A stretch of 64,000 bases of DNA from JBAXEO01 sp963789515 (GTDB lineage: Bacteria > Actinomycetota > Coriobacteriia > Anaerosomatales > JAAXUF01): assembly GCA_963789515.1 (NCBI GenBank), contig CAWBKW010000002.1, positions 992,001-1,056,000 of the forward strand, given 5' to 3'. The stretch's first letter is position 1. The number at the start of each line of letters is the position of its first letter. Positions 28,473-38,364 of this stretch are shown piece after piece. Under the pieces are notes generated by a model. The model worked only from the letters and a program-made list of their open reading frames with translations, ran no database searches and was not told the DNA's origin. Position numbers and translations under genes: made by a program.

Positions 28473-29918
28473 CTACATCCCCCCGCCCGCGACCCGGGAC
28501 AGGGCCAGCAGCGACTTCTCGGCGATGGACAGGATCAGCATCGGCTGGATACCGAGCGCCACGATGCACGCCGAGAAGGCCACGACGAGCGCGGTCTCGC
28601 GAACGCCCAGGTCCGGCAGTTGGCTGAACTCGCCCACCGGGCCGTGGACGGAGCCGCGCACGGCCCGCAGGTTGTAGGCGGCAGCGAGCACGAGCCCGAT
28701 CGTCCCGATCGCGGTCCACCAGCCGAACTCGCGAAACGACTCGAGTACCGTCGCAAACTCGCCGGGGAAACCGGACAGTCCGGGAAGGCCCAGTGAAGCC
28801 AGTGCGCCGAACGTGAAGGCGACCCCCCAGATCGGCATCACGCGCCCGAGCCCGCCGAATCTCGACATCTCGCGTGTGTGGGTTCGTGCGTAGAGCGAGC
28901 CGACGAGCAAGAACAGCAGCCCTGCGACGAATCCATGACTCACCATCGCCACGAGTGCGGCACCCATGGCGTCGGGGGTCGCGGCCGCGATCGCCAGGAT
29001 CACGAAGCCCATGTGCGAGACCGAGGAGTACGCGACAAGGCGCTTGAGGTCGGTCTGGACGAGCGCCATCGCCGCCCCGTACACGATGCCGACGAGTCCG
29101 AGCACCATCAGAGCCACACGCGCCTGACCGAAGGCAGACGGTGCGAACGGTACGGCGATGCGCATAAGGCCGTAGCCGCCCATCTTGAGCAGCACACCGG
29201 CGAGCACTATGGAGCCCGCCGTCGGCGCCTCGGTGTGTGCGTCGGGCAGCCAGGTGTGGAACGGCACCGCCGGGATCTTGACCAGGAACGCGATGGTGAA
29301 CAGCCAGAAGACGAGCGCCGGCGATGACATCCCTCCGCTGCGGGCGGATATCTGGGCGATACTCACGCTTCCGCCGCTCTCGGCGATCGCGAGGATGACG
29401 CCGAGAAGCATGATCGCGCCGGCAGCGAAGGAGTACAGCAGGTACTTGGTGGCGGCGTGCCGGCGATTCGACGAGCCCCACCCGCCGATGATGAAGTACA
29501 TCGGCACGAGCACCGACTCCCATCCGACGTAGAACAGGATCAGGTTGTCGGCAAGAAAGACCATCGTGAGGGCTGTCTGCAGCGTGAGAAGGAGTGCGAA
29601 GAACACGCCGGGACGGTCCTTCATGTCCCACGACACGACGACGGCTGCGAGGCCGATGAACACGGTGAGCATCATCAGCGGCGTCGAAAGGCCGTCGAGC
29701 GCGGTCGACCACATCGATGCGAGACCGCCGAGCTGTGCGCCCTCGATACGAACGCCCGACAGGAGCCCCGCCTGCGCGAGCGAGGCAAGCAGCAGGCCCT
29801 GAACCACCAGCGCAGCCGCTGCGACCCACTTGGGCAGCCCCGGGATGATGCGTCCGGAGACCGCGCACACGAGGGCAGCGAGAGCGGGCGTCACGATCAG
29901 CAGATCCAACTGAAGCAC
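28473..29918 (-). CDS. nuoM: NADH-quinone oxidoreductase subunit M
   Basis: Second antiporter-like subunit of the membrane arm, 481 residues. Family motifs visible are GWESVLVPMYFIIGGWG (about 115-131), VPFHTWLPDAHTEAPT (about 220) and LVAYSSVSHMGFVILA (about 300). The gap to nuoL is 4 nt and to nuoN none. Confidence 0.96.
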   Translation of the reverse strand: MLQLDLLIVTPALAALVCAVSGRIIPGLPKWVAAAALVVQGLLLASLAQAGLLSGVRIEGAQLGGLASMWSTALDGLSTPLMMLTVFIGLAAVVVSWDMKDRPGVFFALLLTLQTALTMVFLADNLILFYVGWESVLVPMYFIIGGWGSSNRRHAATKYLLYSFAAGAIMLLGVILAIAESGGSVSIAQISARSGGMSSPALVFWLFTIAFLVKIPAVPFHTWLPDAHTEAPTAGSIVLAGVLLKMGGYGLMRIAVPFAPSAFGQARVALMVLGLVGIVYGAAMALVQTDLKRLVAYSSVSHMGFVILAIAAATPDAMGAALVAMVSHGFVAGLLFLLVGSLYARTHTREMSRFGGLGRVMPIWGVAFTFGALASLGLPGLSGFPGEFATVLESFREFGWWTAIGTIGLVLAAAYNLRAVRGSVHGPVGEFSQLPDLGVRETALVVAFSACIVALGIQPMLILSIAEKSLLALSRVAGGGM

Positions 29919-29922
29919 GCGC

Positions 29923-31776
29923 TCACCTCCCCAACCAGATCGAGGCGGCGAGCATCAGTGCGACCCCTGTGGCGATGAGCGCGCCGTACCACTGCGCGTC
30001 GCCACTCTGGAGGCGACTCACGACGCCCCCCGCCCACTGCGCGATGGTGGCCATGCCTTCGACCACGCCGTCTATGAGGAAGCGATCCACGACCGCCCAC
30101 AGAATCCGACACCCGACTGCGACGGGGGTGGCCACGAAGCGCATGGCCAGTCCGTCCCATCCGAAACCGACCGACCCTGCCTTCCAGAACCCGCCGAGAC
30201 GTTCCTGCAAGGCTTGGTCGGCGTTCTCGCCTCGCTCGAGCATCCATCCGATGCCGAGTCCCACCAGACCGAGCGTGACAGCGACGGCAGAGATGGGCAG
30301 GGAAAGTGGCTCCGGATGCTCGCCGAGGCGCATGAAGATCCAGTCCCCGGCGAAGCCGAGCAGTGCCGCCGGAACAGCCAGCACCACGAGCGGAACCAGC
30401 ATGCTCAGTGGGCTCTCGTGGGCGTGCCCGGCTCCCCGCCGTGCGCCGAAGAAGGTCAGCCGAGTGGCCCTGCCTGAATAGACACCGGTGATGAACGCCG
30501 TCGTGAGAAGCACGACGGCCGCGAGCGGAATCGCGGCCCAGACGACGTCGAGGATCCCGTCCTTGCTGAAGAACCCCGCGAGAGGATAGATCCCCACCAG
30601 CGAGAGCACCCCGACGGCCCACACCGCGAACGTGACCGGCATCTCGCGGCGCAGCCCGCCCATCTCGCGCATGTCCTGCGTCCCGGCGCCGTGAATCACG
30701 CTTCCCGAGGTGAGGAAGAGCAGCGCCTTGAAGGCGGCATGGGTCACCAGGTGGAAGAAGGCGAAGGCCCAGGCGCCAACTCCGAGCGCAGCGAACATGA
30801 ACCCGAGTTGGCTGATGGTCGAGTACGCGAGCACCTTCTTGATGTCGCGCTGCGGGATCGCCGCGAGTCCGGCCCCCAACGCCGAGATCAGCCCCGCGGC
30901 GAGCAGGACCGTCCGTGCCGTTGGGGCCGCCTCGAAGAGCGGCCACGTCCGTGCGACCAGGAACACTCCCGCAGCGACCATCGTCGCCGCGTGGATGAGC
31001 GCCGAGACCGGAGTGGGTCCCTCCATGGCGTCCGGCAGCCAGATGTGGAGCGGGAACTGCGCCGACTTGCCGATGGCGCCGATCGTGATCAGCACGGCAG
31101 CAGCCGTGAGGGCCGTCGGAGCCATCGAGGGCAGTCCGGCCATGACCGGCACGTACCCCAGCGACTTGGTCGACGCCCACAGGACGGCCAGACCGAAGAG
31201 CAGCCCGACGTCGCCGACGCGTGTCGTCAGGAACGCCTTGACAGCAGCGGCCATGGCCGAGGGCTTCTGGTACCAGAATCCGATCAGCAGGTAGGAGCAC
31301 GCACCGACCAGCTCCCACCCGATGAAGAGCGTGGTGAAGGAGTCGCCCACGACCAGCAACGTCATCGCCCCGGTGAACGCACTCAGCAGCGCGAAGTAGC
31401 GAACCCGGCCGGGGTCCTCGGCCATGTAGCCGATGGAGAACACGATGACCATGAGCGCGACCGTACCCACGACCAACAGCATCAGCGCCGCAAGCGTGTC
31501 GACAGCCCAACCCACGGTGAGCGTGAGCTCACCGACGCCGAACCATACCGCCGACCCCGAGGAGGCGAGCTGGCTCGTCCACGGTTCGACGGAGGCCGGC
31601 ACGCCGCCGGGGATGACGCCCAGAGCGCCCGCACCGAGACCCAACACCAGCAGTGGGCCGATCATCGCGACCCACGGGACCAGTGACTTCGCATACCTGC
31701 CGAGAAGCCCGATCAGCACCGCCAGCACCATCGGCACGGCGACGGCGAGCCAAGGGGCTGCCACGAGCGCGCTCAT
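29923..31776 (-). CDS. nuoL: NADH-quinone oxidoreductase subunit L
   Basis: Largest antiporter-like subunit, 617 residues, with the long C-terminal amphipathic helix that couples the pumps. Motifs include FIGWELVGACSYLLIGFW, FPLHIWLPDAMEGPTPVSAL and VLAYSTISQLGFMF. Its TGATG start overlaps the nuoK stop. Confidence 0.96.
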   Translation of the reverse strand: MSALVAAPWLAVAVPMVLAVLIGLLGRYAKSLVPWVAMIGPLLVLGLGAGALGVIPGGVPASVEPWTSQLASSGSAVWFGVGELTLTVGWAVDTLAALMLLVVGTVALMVIVFSIGYMAEDPGRVRYFALLSAFTGAMTLLVVGDSFTTLFIGWELVGACSYLLIGFWYQKPSAMAAAVKAFLTTRVGDVGLLFGLAVLWASTKSLGYVPVMAGLPSMAPTALTAAAVLITIGAIGKSAQFPLHIWLPDAMEGPTPVSALIHAATMVAAGVFLVARTWPLFEAAPTARTVLLAAGLISALGAGLAAIPQRDIKKVLAYSTISQLGFMFAALGVGAWAFAFFHLVTHAAFKALLFLTSGSVIHGAGTQDMREMGGLRREMPVTFAVWAVGVLSLVGIYPLAGFFSKDGILDVVWAAIPLAAVVLLTTAFITGVYSGRATRLTFFGARRGAGHAHESPLSMLVPLVVLAVPAALLGFAGDWIFMRLGEHPEPLSLPISAVAVTLGLVGLGIGWMLERGENADQALQERLGGFWKAGSVGFGWDGLAMRFVATPVAVGCRILWAVVDRFLIDGVVEGMATIAQWAGGVVSRLQSGDAQWYGALIATGVALMLAASIWLGR

Positions 31777-32078
31777 CAGCCCTTCACCTCGCTCAGGTCG
31801 TCGATCCGCGTGGTGCCTCGACGACGGGCGACGGCCACCAGAAGCGCCAGACCCACCGCGGCCTCAGCGGCGATGACGACGATGGCGATCAGCGCGACGC
31901 CTTCGACCGACAGCGGGGTCTCACCATGCCTGATGCTCGCGCCGAGGCCAACCAGCAGCACGAGCGCGCCGCCCAGCATCACCTCGACGCTTGCGAGCAG
32001 CGCGATGATGTCACGTCGGACCAGCACGCCGAGAAGGCCGATACCGAAGAGCGCGCACGAGATCAGGATCAGGCTCAT
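31776..32078 (-). CDS. nuoK: NADH-quinone oxidoreductase subunit K
   Basis: Three-helix membrane subunit of 100 residues. It carries the conserved glutamates in SVEVMLGGALVLLVG and IVVIAAEAAVGLALLVAVAR, which line the proton path. ATG overlaps the nuoJ stop as ATGA, and its own stop overlaps the nuoL start. Confidence 0.95.
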   Translation of the reverse strand: MSLILISCALFGIGLLGVLVRRDIIALLASVEVMLGGALVLLVGLGASIRHGETPLSVEGVALIAIVVIAAEAAVGLALLVAVARRRGTTRIDDLSEVKG

Positions 32079-32575
32079 TCGCGGTCACCGCCCACGATGA
32101 CGATGACCGCCACCAGCGAGACCAGGAGCAGCAGGCCGACAGCCTCGAACTGCGGCAGCAGCCGGCCGAGCAACGCATCGGCCAGACCCGTTGTCGTGCT
32201 CCCGACCGGACCCGACGCGAAGGTGGCCGCCAGCGGCCGGACCATCACGAACAGCAGAACGGCTGTCGCGGCCGAGGCCACCACCGCAAGAACGTCGACG
32301 CGCGACTCCAGCACGGGCGCGCCGCTCCCCGCCCTCTGGACGAGCATGATGGCGAAGAGCACGAGCACGAGCACGCCGCCGACGTAGACGAACAGCTCGG
32401 CCAGAGCGAGGAAACCCATACCGTAGTAAGCGAAGAACCCCGCGACCGCCATGAGGAACGCACCAAGCCCGAGCGCCATGCGCATGACGTCGCGCACGAA
32501 GACGACCGCAAGCGCCCCGATCAGTGCCACCGCCGAGAGCAGCCAGAAGAGGCCGACGCTCACCGCTCCGCTCAC
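32075..32575 (-). CDS. nuoJ: NADH-quinone oxidoreductase subunit J
   Basis: Membrane subunit with five helices, 166 residues from the GTG at 32573-32575, which overlaps the upstream nuoI-flavoprotein stop as GTGA. FAYYGMGFLALAELFVYVGG corresponds to the conserved helix with the pi-bulge found in NuoJ. A few codons open upstream are ignored. Confidence 0.94.
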   Translation of the reverse strand: MSGAVSVGLFWLLSAVALIGALAVVFVRDVMRMALGLGAFLMAVAGFFAYYGMGFLALAELFVYVGGVLVLVLFAIMLVQRAGSGAPVLESRVDVLAVVASAATAVLLFVMVRPLAATFASGPVGSTTTGLADALLGRLLPQFEAVGLLLLVSLVAVIVIVGGDRE

Positions 32576-34724
32576 GGTGCCACCTCCTCGGCGCACACCA
32601 GCACGTCCTCGGGGTTCGCCGGACTGCTGTCAGCGCTCACTCCGGTTGCAGAGTCGCAAGGCTCACCGGCGGCTGCACCACCCGGCATGTCGGCACCGGT
32701 CGCTCGGCTGCCTTCACCTGAGCGGACCATCTCGTCCTTGCCGAACAGCGTGAGATCTCGAGAGTAGAACGAGAGCTCGTACTGACCGGTGTGCTGAAGC
32801 GCGTGTGTGGGGCACTGCTCGGCGCACAGGCCGCAGAAGCAGCACTTCGACAGATCGAGGTCGTACCGGGTCACGCACCGCGAACCGGGGTCGTCGACAC
32901 GCTCGACCCTGATGGCGTAGTCGGGGCAGGTCCGCGCGCAGAAGGTGCAGCCGACGCACACGTCAGACGAGCAGCGCAGGCAGCGGGCAGCTTCGGCGAG
33001 GCCCTCGATGTGCGTGAACCCCAGCTCCACCTGACGGAAGTCCTTCGCCCGCTCTGCGCCCTTCGCCATGGGGAGCTTGACCCGGCGGCGGGAGTTCTCG
33101 ACGCCTGTGACGGACGCCTTCTCGTAGCGCGGGTACACCGGGACGGGACGGTAGACCCGTCCCTCCGAGAGGCTCTCCCCCGTCAGGTACCGGTGGATCG
33201 ACGTCGCAGCTTCGTGGCCGGAAGCGATCGAGGCGATCGCGGAGCCGGGCCCGGTGACGACCTCTCCGCTCGCGAAGACACCCCTGTGCGAGGTCGTGAG
33301 AAGGGCGCCGTCCACAGGAAGCAATCCGCGCTCGGTGAGGAGCAGGTCGCTTCCGGCAACCACGCCGCCCAACCTCGGAGCCTGACCGATCGCGAACACG
33401 ATCACGTCGGCGGGTATCTCGGTGAAGTCCTCGGCGAACTGCGGGGCGAAGCGACCTTGCGCGTCGAAGACCGACAGACACGATTGCAGCCGCATGCCGA
33501 CGACATGGCCGTCCTCCACCATCACCGAGTTCGGCCCCCACGAGCAGTTGGCGATGACGCCTTCGTCCAGAGCCTCCTCGATCTCCCAGGGGTGCGCCGG
33601 GAGCTCATCCATGGATTCCAGCGACGTCATCATGGCTTCGCTCGCGCCGACCCGCAGCGCGACCCGCGCGCAGTCGACGGCGACGTTGCCGCCCCCGATC
33701 ACCAGCACGCGCTTGCCCTTCACGCCGGCGTCGTTCTTCCAGTTGCCGGCCTTGAGGAACTCGAGCGCGCCGACCACGCCCTCCGCGTCGGCGCCGGGTA
33801 TCGGGATGATGCGGCTCTCCTGAAGGCCTGTGGCGATGAGTACGGCGTCGTACTCGCCGATGAGATGGTCGATCGGCACGTCGTCGCCGATGGCCACGTT
33901 GAGCCGAAGCTCCAAGCCCATCGTCACGAGGTCGTCCACCTCCTGCTTGATGATGTCGCGCGGAAGCCGATAAGCGGGCACGCCGGAGAAGAGCGCCCCT
34001 CCCGGATGATGGTCCTTCTCGTACACCGTGACGCCGTAGCCGTGCCGCATCAGGTCGTACGCCGCGGTCAGCCCGCTCGGACCGCTCCCGATGATCGCCA
34101 CCGTCTGCTCGCGGGTGCGAGGCAAGGGCTTCACGCGCTCTTCGCGGACCTCGGCGTAGCGCTCGTAGGCGACCCGGTGAAGCGGCCGGATCGCGATCGG
34201 CTCGTCGTAGTAGTTGCGTTTGCAGGCGGTCTCACACGGGTGGTGGCAGATCCGGCCCAGCACTCCCGGCAGGGTGTTGCGGTCGCGGACGAGTTCGTAG
34301 GCCTCGCGCGGGGTCGTCTTCGGCGAGGTGGTACGCCTGACCGCGCGCGTCGACGTTGGCCGGGCAGTTCCCGACACACGGCGGAAGGTTGTCCCGGGCA
34401 TACAGATCCTCAACGAGCGCGTTGTACTCCTGCGGTGCCGCCTCGATCGTGGGGATGTCGTCTCGGCCGAGGATGCCTGTGAGCCTGCAGCGCACCGCGC
34501 CAGCGCGGCGAGAGCGTGAGCTTCTCGTCCGGATAGCGCAGCGTGGTGGGTTTGACCGTCGTGCGCTTGGCGGTGATGCCGAGCCCCGTGAACACGCTCG
34601 CCCATCGCTCGAAGAACCCACGAACGCCCGGCGCGTAGTCGTTGGTGGCCGAGACCTTCAGGCTCACCGAGTTCGAGGTGCGGTCGGGGACCGAGGGCCA
34701 CTTGCCGTCAGAGCCTACAGCCAT
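32572..34724 (-). CDS. nuoI: NuoI fused to a GltD-type FAD/NAD(P) flavoprotein (frame interrupted near 5' end)
   Basis: Predicted electron-entry subunit of this complex I. The order is: NuoI-like N-terminus from ATG 34722-34724 (ending LTLSPRWRG); GltD-type cysteine domain (PCVGNCPANV, then ICHHPCETACKR); FAD site IIGSGPSGLTAAYDL; NAD(P) site VIGGGNVAVDCARVA; C-terminal two-cluster ferredoxin CVGCTFCARTCP and CCFCGLCAEQCPTHAL. The NuoI ending GQYELSFYSRDLTLFGKDEM follows. The flavoprotein-to-ferredoxin part is one unbroken frame. The first about 130 codons need two one-base corrections, near 34,500 and at a CCCC run near 34,318. It sits exactly where nuoI belongs, between nuoH and nuoJ. Confidence 0.88.
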
Positions 34725-35665
34725 GCGATCACCGCCCCGACCACCAGGAGCTGGACGAGGGCCATCGGGGTCAGCACCTTCCACGCGAGACCCATGAGCT
34801 GGTCGGGCCGCATGCGCGGGAACGTCCACTTCACCCAGATCATGGCCGTGGCGAGCACGACCACCAGACCGACGAACAGAATGGCGCCGACCGCGCCGCC
34901 GAATCCCAGACCGCCGCCGAAGAAGAGCGCCGCACCGAAGAGGGATGCCGCCACGATGCCGCCGTACTCGGCCATCATGAAGACCGCCCAGCGGATACCG
35001 GAGTAGTCGGCGAAGTAGCCGGCTACCAGCTCCGACTCCGCCTCAGGCAGGTCGAAGGGACCACGGTTGAGCTCGGCGATCGACGCGATGAAGTAGACCA
35101 GGAAGCCGACGGCCGTCAGCGGGATCCACCACCAGCGCCACGCATCGCGAATGCCGACCGTCGAGATCGAGCCGGCCAGGAGGCACAGCGACAGCACCGA
35201 AAGCGTACGGGGCAGCTCGTAGGAGATCATCTGCGCCGCACCTCTCACGCCACCGATCGACGCGTAGGTGTTGCGTGAGGACCAACCGGCCAGCAGGATG
35301 CCGATCACGGACAGTGCCGGCACGGCGAGGAAGAACAACGCACTGGCGGCGATGTTGAAGGGAGACCAGCCCGTGGCGAAGGGAACCACCGCCAGCGAGG
35401 CTGCGATCGGCACGAATACGAGGTACGGAGCCAGCCGGAACACGCGCACGTCCGCCTGGTTGGGCGTGATGTCCTCCTTGAGCACGAGCTTGATGGTGTC
35501 AGCGAGCGTCTGCAGCAGCCCCGCCGGACCGGCCTCCTGAGGTCCCAGTCGCATCTGGATCTTCGCCGAGACCTTGCGCTCCCACCAGACGCCGATGAGC
35601 GCCGCCACGGCGATCAGCATGCCCGCCGACAGACCGACGACCAGTCCCCATACGAACCCGGTCAC
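34715..35665 (-). CDS. nuoH: NADH-quinone oxidoreductase subunit H
   Basis: Membrane subunit forming part of the quinone cavity, 316 residues. The GTG at 35663-35665 overlaps the nuoD stop; the long open stretch upstream is nuoD read in another frame. Motifs: GVWWERKVSAKIQMRLGP, LADTIKLVLKEDITP and AELNRGPFDLPEAESELVAG, the quinone-site loop. Its last codons overlap the nuoI ATG by 10 nt. Confidence 0.96.
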   Translation of the reverse strand: MTGFVWGLVVGLSAGMLIAVAALIGVWWERKVSAKIQMRLGPQEAGPAGLLQTLADTIKLVLKEDITPNQADVRVFRLAPYLVFVPIAASLAVVPFATGWSPFNIAASALFFLAVPALSVIGILLAGWSSRNTYASIGGVRGAAQMISYELPRTLSVLSLCLLAGSISTVGIRDAWRWWWIPLTAVGFLVYFIASIAELNRGPFDLPEAESELVAGYFADYSGIRWAVFMMAEYGGIVAASLFGAALFFGGGLGFGGAVGAILFVGLVVVLATAMIWVKWTFPRMRPDQLMGLAWKVLTPMALVQLLVVGAVIAWL

Positions 35666-36807
35666 CGGTCCACCTCCCCGAACACGGGGTCGAGCGATCC
35701 CAGTATGACGACGAGGTCGGGCAGCGTGTGACCGACGGCAAGCAGCGGGAGCAGCGCGAGGTTGCAGAACGCCGGGGATCGGACCTTCATCCGATACGGG
35801 CGTTCGCTCCCGTCGGACACCAGGTAGACGCCGAGCGAACCCCTCGCCGACTCGATGTGGTCGTACGCATCGCCGACCGGCGGGGCGAGCAGCCTGGGAA
35901 GGCCCTCGGCCATGTACGATCCGCCGGGCATCTGCGCGACGCTCTGGTCGATGATCTTGGCCGATTCGAAGCACTCGAGCAGCCGGATACGGCTGCGGTC
36001 GTACGCGTCGCCGCGGTCGCCGACGACGACGTCGAACTCCATCCGCGGATAGACCGAATACGCGCGATGCTTGCGAAGGTCCCAGTTCAGTCCGCTGCCG
36101 CGCGCGGCCGGCCCCGAGGCGCCCCATGCCACCGCGTCCTCGGCGGCGAGCACCCCGACCCCCTTGAGACGCCCTCGCGTGATGGTGTTCCCGAAGAAGA
36201 GCCGGTCCAGCTGGTCAAGCTGCGGGGCCAGGGTGCCTGTGAACGCGAGAACGCGCTCCAGCCAGCCCTCCGGCACGTCCTTTGAGACTCCGCCGGGTCG
36301 CACGTAGTTGTAGGTGAGCCGGGAGCCGCAGAGGTCCTCGAAGAGCTCGATGATGCGCTCGCGGACGTCGAACGTGTAGATGAACATCGAGAACGCACCG
36401 GTGTCCGCCGCTGACGAGCCGATGCTCATCATGTGGCTCGCGATACGCTGCAGCTCGCACACGATGACGCGCAGGTACTCGGCGCGCTCCGGTACCCGGA
36501 TATCTGCGAGCCGCTCGACCGCCCGACAGTACGCCCAGTTCGCGTACATGCTTCCCACGTAGTCGAGGCGGTCTGTGAGCGGAACCACCTGCAGGTAGGT
36601 GCGGTTCTCGGCCATCTTCTCGATTCCGCGATGCAGATAGCCGATGACCGGCGTGACCTTGACCACGACGTCGCCGTCGAGATGCACGATCATGCGTCCG
36701 ACTCCGTGCGTCGAGGGATGCGACGGGCCGACGTTCACCACGAGTTCCTCGACCGGATGCCCGGCGTCGTCGATCGCGCGGCTGCGCGATTCGATCTGGA
36801 GTGTCAC
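35662..36807 (-). CDS. nuoD: NADH-quinone oxidoreductase subunit D (49-kDa)
   Basis: Quinone-reducing peripheral-arm subunit related to the NiFe-hydrogenase large subunit, 381 residues. Landmarks: NVGPSHPSTHGVGR (His in the quinone pocket), GYLHRGIEKMAENRTY and GSLDPVFGEVDR at the C-terminus. It is separate from nuoC. GTG start with GGGGAGGG upstream. Confidence 0.97.
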   Translation of the reverse strand: MTLQIESRSRAIDDAGHPVEELVVNVGPSHPSTHGVGRMIVHLDGDVVVKVTPVIGYLHRGIEKMAENRTYLQVVPLTDRLDYVGSMYANWAYCRAVERLADIRVPERAEYLRVIVCELQRIASHMMSIGSSAADTGAFSMFIYTFDVRERIIELFEDLCGSRLTYNYVRPGGVSKDVPEGWLERVLAFTGTLAPQLDQLDRLFFGNTITRGRLKGVGVLAAEDAVAWGASGPAARGSGLNWDLRKHRAYSVYPRMEFDVVVGDRGDAYDRSRIRLLECFESAKIIDQSVAQMPGGSYMAEGLPRLLAPPVGDAYDHIESARGSLGVYLVSDGSERPYRMKVRSPAFCNLALLPLLAVGHTLPDLVVILGSLDPVFGEVDR

Positions 36808-36823
36808 GTCTGCCCTCCCCTCG

Positions 36824-37288
36824 TCAGATGTAGTCGGGACGCCTGATCAGGCGCTCGTCTTCGTAGTCCTTGCGAAGCGGGAACCCTTCCCAGCCCTCGG
36901 GAAGAAGGATGCGGCGCAGGTCAGGGTGCCCGTCGAACACGATGCCGAACAGATCGAAGACCTCGCGTTCCTGCCAGTTGGCGGCAGGCCACACGTCGCA
37001 GAGCGAGTCCAGATGCGCGTCGTCCCGCGGCACCCTCGTCTTGAGGAACACGTCGGCCGTCAGCGCGCGCGACGAGAGCCGGTAGACGATCGTGAACCAC
37101 TCCTGCCGGTCGACGGCGGTCACCATGCCGAGCCGGTCGAAACCGAGCTTCTTGAGCTCGTAGGCGGTATCGAGGAGCTCGGAACGCTTCGCCCCGATCA
37201 CCGTGTCGCCGAACTCCTCCGAGAACAGCGGATACAGCTTGGATGAGAGCTCGGCCAGGCGCCCTTGAAGCAGCTCGAAGTCGGTCAC
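36824..37288 (-). CDS. nuoC: NADH-quinone oxidoreductase subunit C (30-kDa)
   Basis: Peripheral-arm subunit bridging NuoB and NuoD, 154 residues. The signature NWQEREVFDLFGIVFDGHPD and RRILLPEGWEGFPLRKDYE are typical. GTG start overlaps the nuoB stop as GTGA. Confidence 0.96.
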   Translation of the reverse strand: MTDFELLQGRLAELSSKLYPLFSEEFGDTVIGAKRSELLDTAYELKKLGFDRLGMVTAVDRQEWFTIVYRLSSRALTADVFLKTRVPRDDAHLDSLCDVWPAANWQEREVFDLFGIVFDGHPDLRRILLPEGWEGFPLRKDYEDERLIRRPDYI

Positions 37289-37872
37289 CCTTCATCACCT
37301 GCCCCGTCGCCCTGCCGCACGGCGTCGCTCGCGGCGAGCGGATTCGGCAGGTTCAGGGCCCGCTCTCTGCGCTTGCCGGGAGCGATGGACTCCATCCTCA
37401 CCAGCTCACGAAGCTGCAGCACGCCGTCCTGCAGGGACTCCGGCCGTGGCGGGCAGCCCGCGATGTACACGTCCACAGGCAGGAACAGGTCCGCGCCGCG
37501 CACCACGGAGTAGGAATCGTAGTAGAAGATCCCGCCGGAGATCGTGCAGTTGCCCATGGCGATGACCCACTTCGGGTCGGGCATCTGGTCGTAGAGCCTC
37601 TGGACCGCCGGCTTCATCTTCTCGGTGATCGTCCCGGCGAGGATCATCACGTCGGTATGGCGCGGATCGGGCCGCGGGAACGTGCCGAGGCGGTCGAAGT
37701 CGAACTTGTTGAACGACGCCGCGATCAGCTCCATGGCGCAGCACGCCGTGCCCATGGGGAACGCCCAGAGCGACTGGCCGCGCGACCAGTCGACGAGCGC
37801 GTCGACGCTGGTCAGGATGATGCCGCCGCCCAGGTTCTCGAGCCCGGCACCGATGCGGTCTACGAGCGCCAT
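37285..37872 (-). CDS. nuoB: NADH-quinone oxidoreductase subunit B
   Basis: Carries the terminal [4Fe-4S] cluster N2 that passes electrons to quinone. ATG at 37870-37872 gives 195 residues. Cluster ligands are in GTACCAMELI, MGNCTISGG and YIAGCPPRPE. The C-terminus has about 35 extra residues that are not part of the core fold. The start overlaps the end of nuoA by 13 nt. Confidence 0.96.
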   Translation of the reverse strand: MALVDRIGAGLENLGGGIILTSVDALVDWSRGQSLWAFPMGTACCAMELIAASFNKFDFDRLGTFPRPDPRHTDVMILAGTITEKMKPAVQRLYDQMPDPKWVIAMGNCTISGGIFYYDSYSVVRGADLFLPVDVYIAGCPPRPESLQDGVLQLRELVRMESIAPGKRRERALNLPNPLAASDAVRQGDGAGDEG

Positions 37873-38228
37873 TCGAGCGCCCCCTTCCGCCAGGCGTACA
37901 AGAGCCCGAAGCCGAGGAACACGACGAAGACGCCGACCTCGAGCGCGGCCAAGGGGTTGCCCCGCAGCGCAGAGGCGACCGCGAACAGCAGCACGGCCTC
38001 GGCGTCGAAGAGCACGAACAGCATCGCGATGGTCGAGAACCGCAACCGGGGCGATGCCCACGGCTCACCGGCCTGTTCCATGCCGCACTCGAAGGGGGTC
38101 CCCTTCTCGAAGCTGGGGTTCCGGGGAGAGAGGAGTGCGTTGGCTAGGAACACCACGCCGATGAAGGCGGCCGAGGACGCCGCGAGGCCCAGCACGAACA
38201 GAATCGCCTGCGCGTATGCCCCCTGCAT
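37860..38228 (-). CDS. nuoA: NADH-quinone oxidoreductase subunit A
   Basis: First gene of the nuo operon; a three-helix membrane subunit of 122 residues from ATG 38226-38228 with GGGGGA upstream. Visible family features: FECGMEQAGEPWASPRLRFS and FVLFDAEAVLLFAVA with the conserved acidic residues. The 200 nt upstream hold the promoter and operator described separately. Confidence 0.95.
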   Translation of the reverse strand: MQGAYAQAILFVLGLAASSAAFIGVVFLANALLSPRNPSFEKGTPFECGMEQAGEPWASPRLRFSTIAMLFVLFDAEAVLLFAVASALRGNPLAALEVGVFVVFLGFGLLYAWRKGALEWRS

Positions 38229-38335
38229 CCATCCCCCTACGCGTGTCTCCTCGGCATGCGAGAACCGAGTTCCGGTTAGACAGCTTTCGTGAGGTCGTCG
38301 ATCGTCATGGAGCACACGAACGAACGGCTGGTGAC

Positions 38336-38364
38336 AGTGTAGAGATGAGGAATCTCTTTGTAAA
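38336..38364 (-). promoter_or_regulatory. Probable sigma-70-type promoter of the nuo operon
   Basis: Minus strand: -35 TTTACA, exactly 17 nt spacer, -10 TACACT, about 110 nt upstream of the nuoA start. The AT-rich stretch stands out from the GC-rich surroundings. The -35 box overlaps the palindromic Rex-like site. Confidence 0.6.

Noticed and set aside
26947..29868. A 973-codon minus-strand frame across nuoM and nuoN
   Set aside because: It is another frame of two clearly recognisable genes and has no conserved motifs.
32572..34300. The flavoprotein-ferredoxin fusion as a frameshift artefact
   Set aside because: The FAD, NAD(P) and two-cluster parts are in one continuous frame with no break. 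Only the first about 130 codons need correction.
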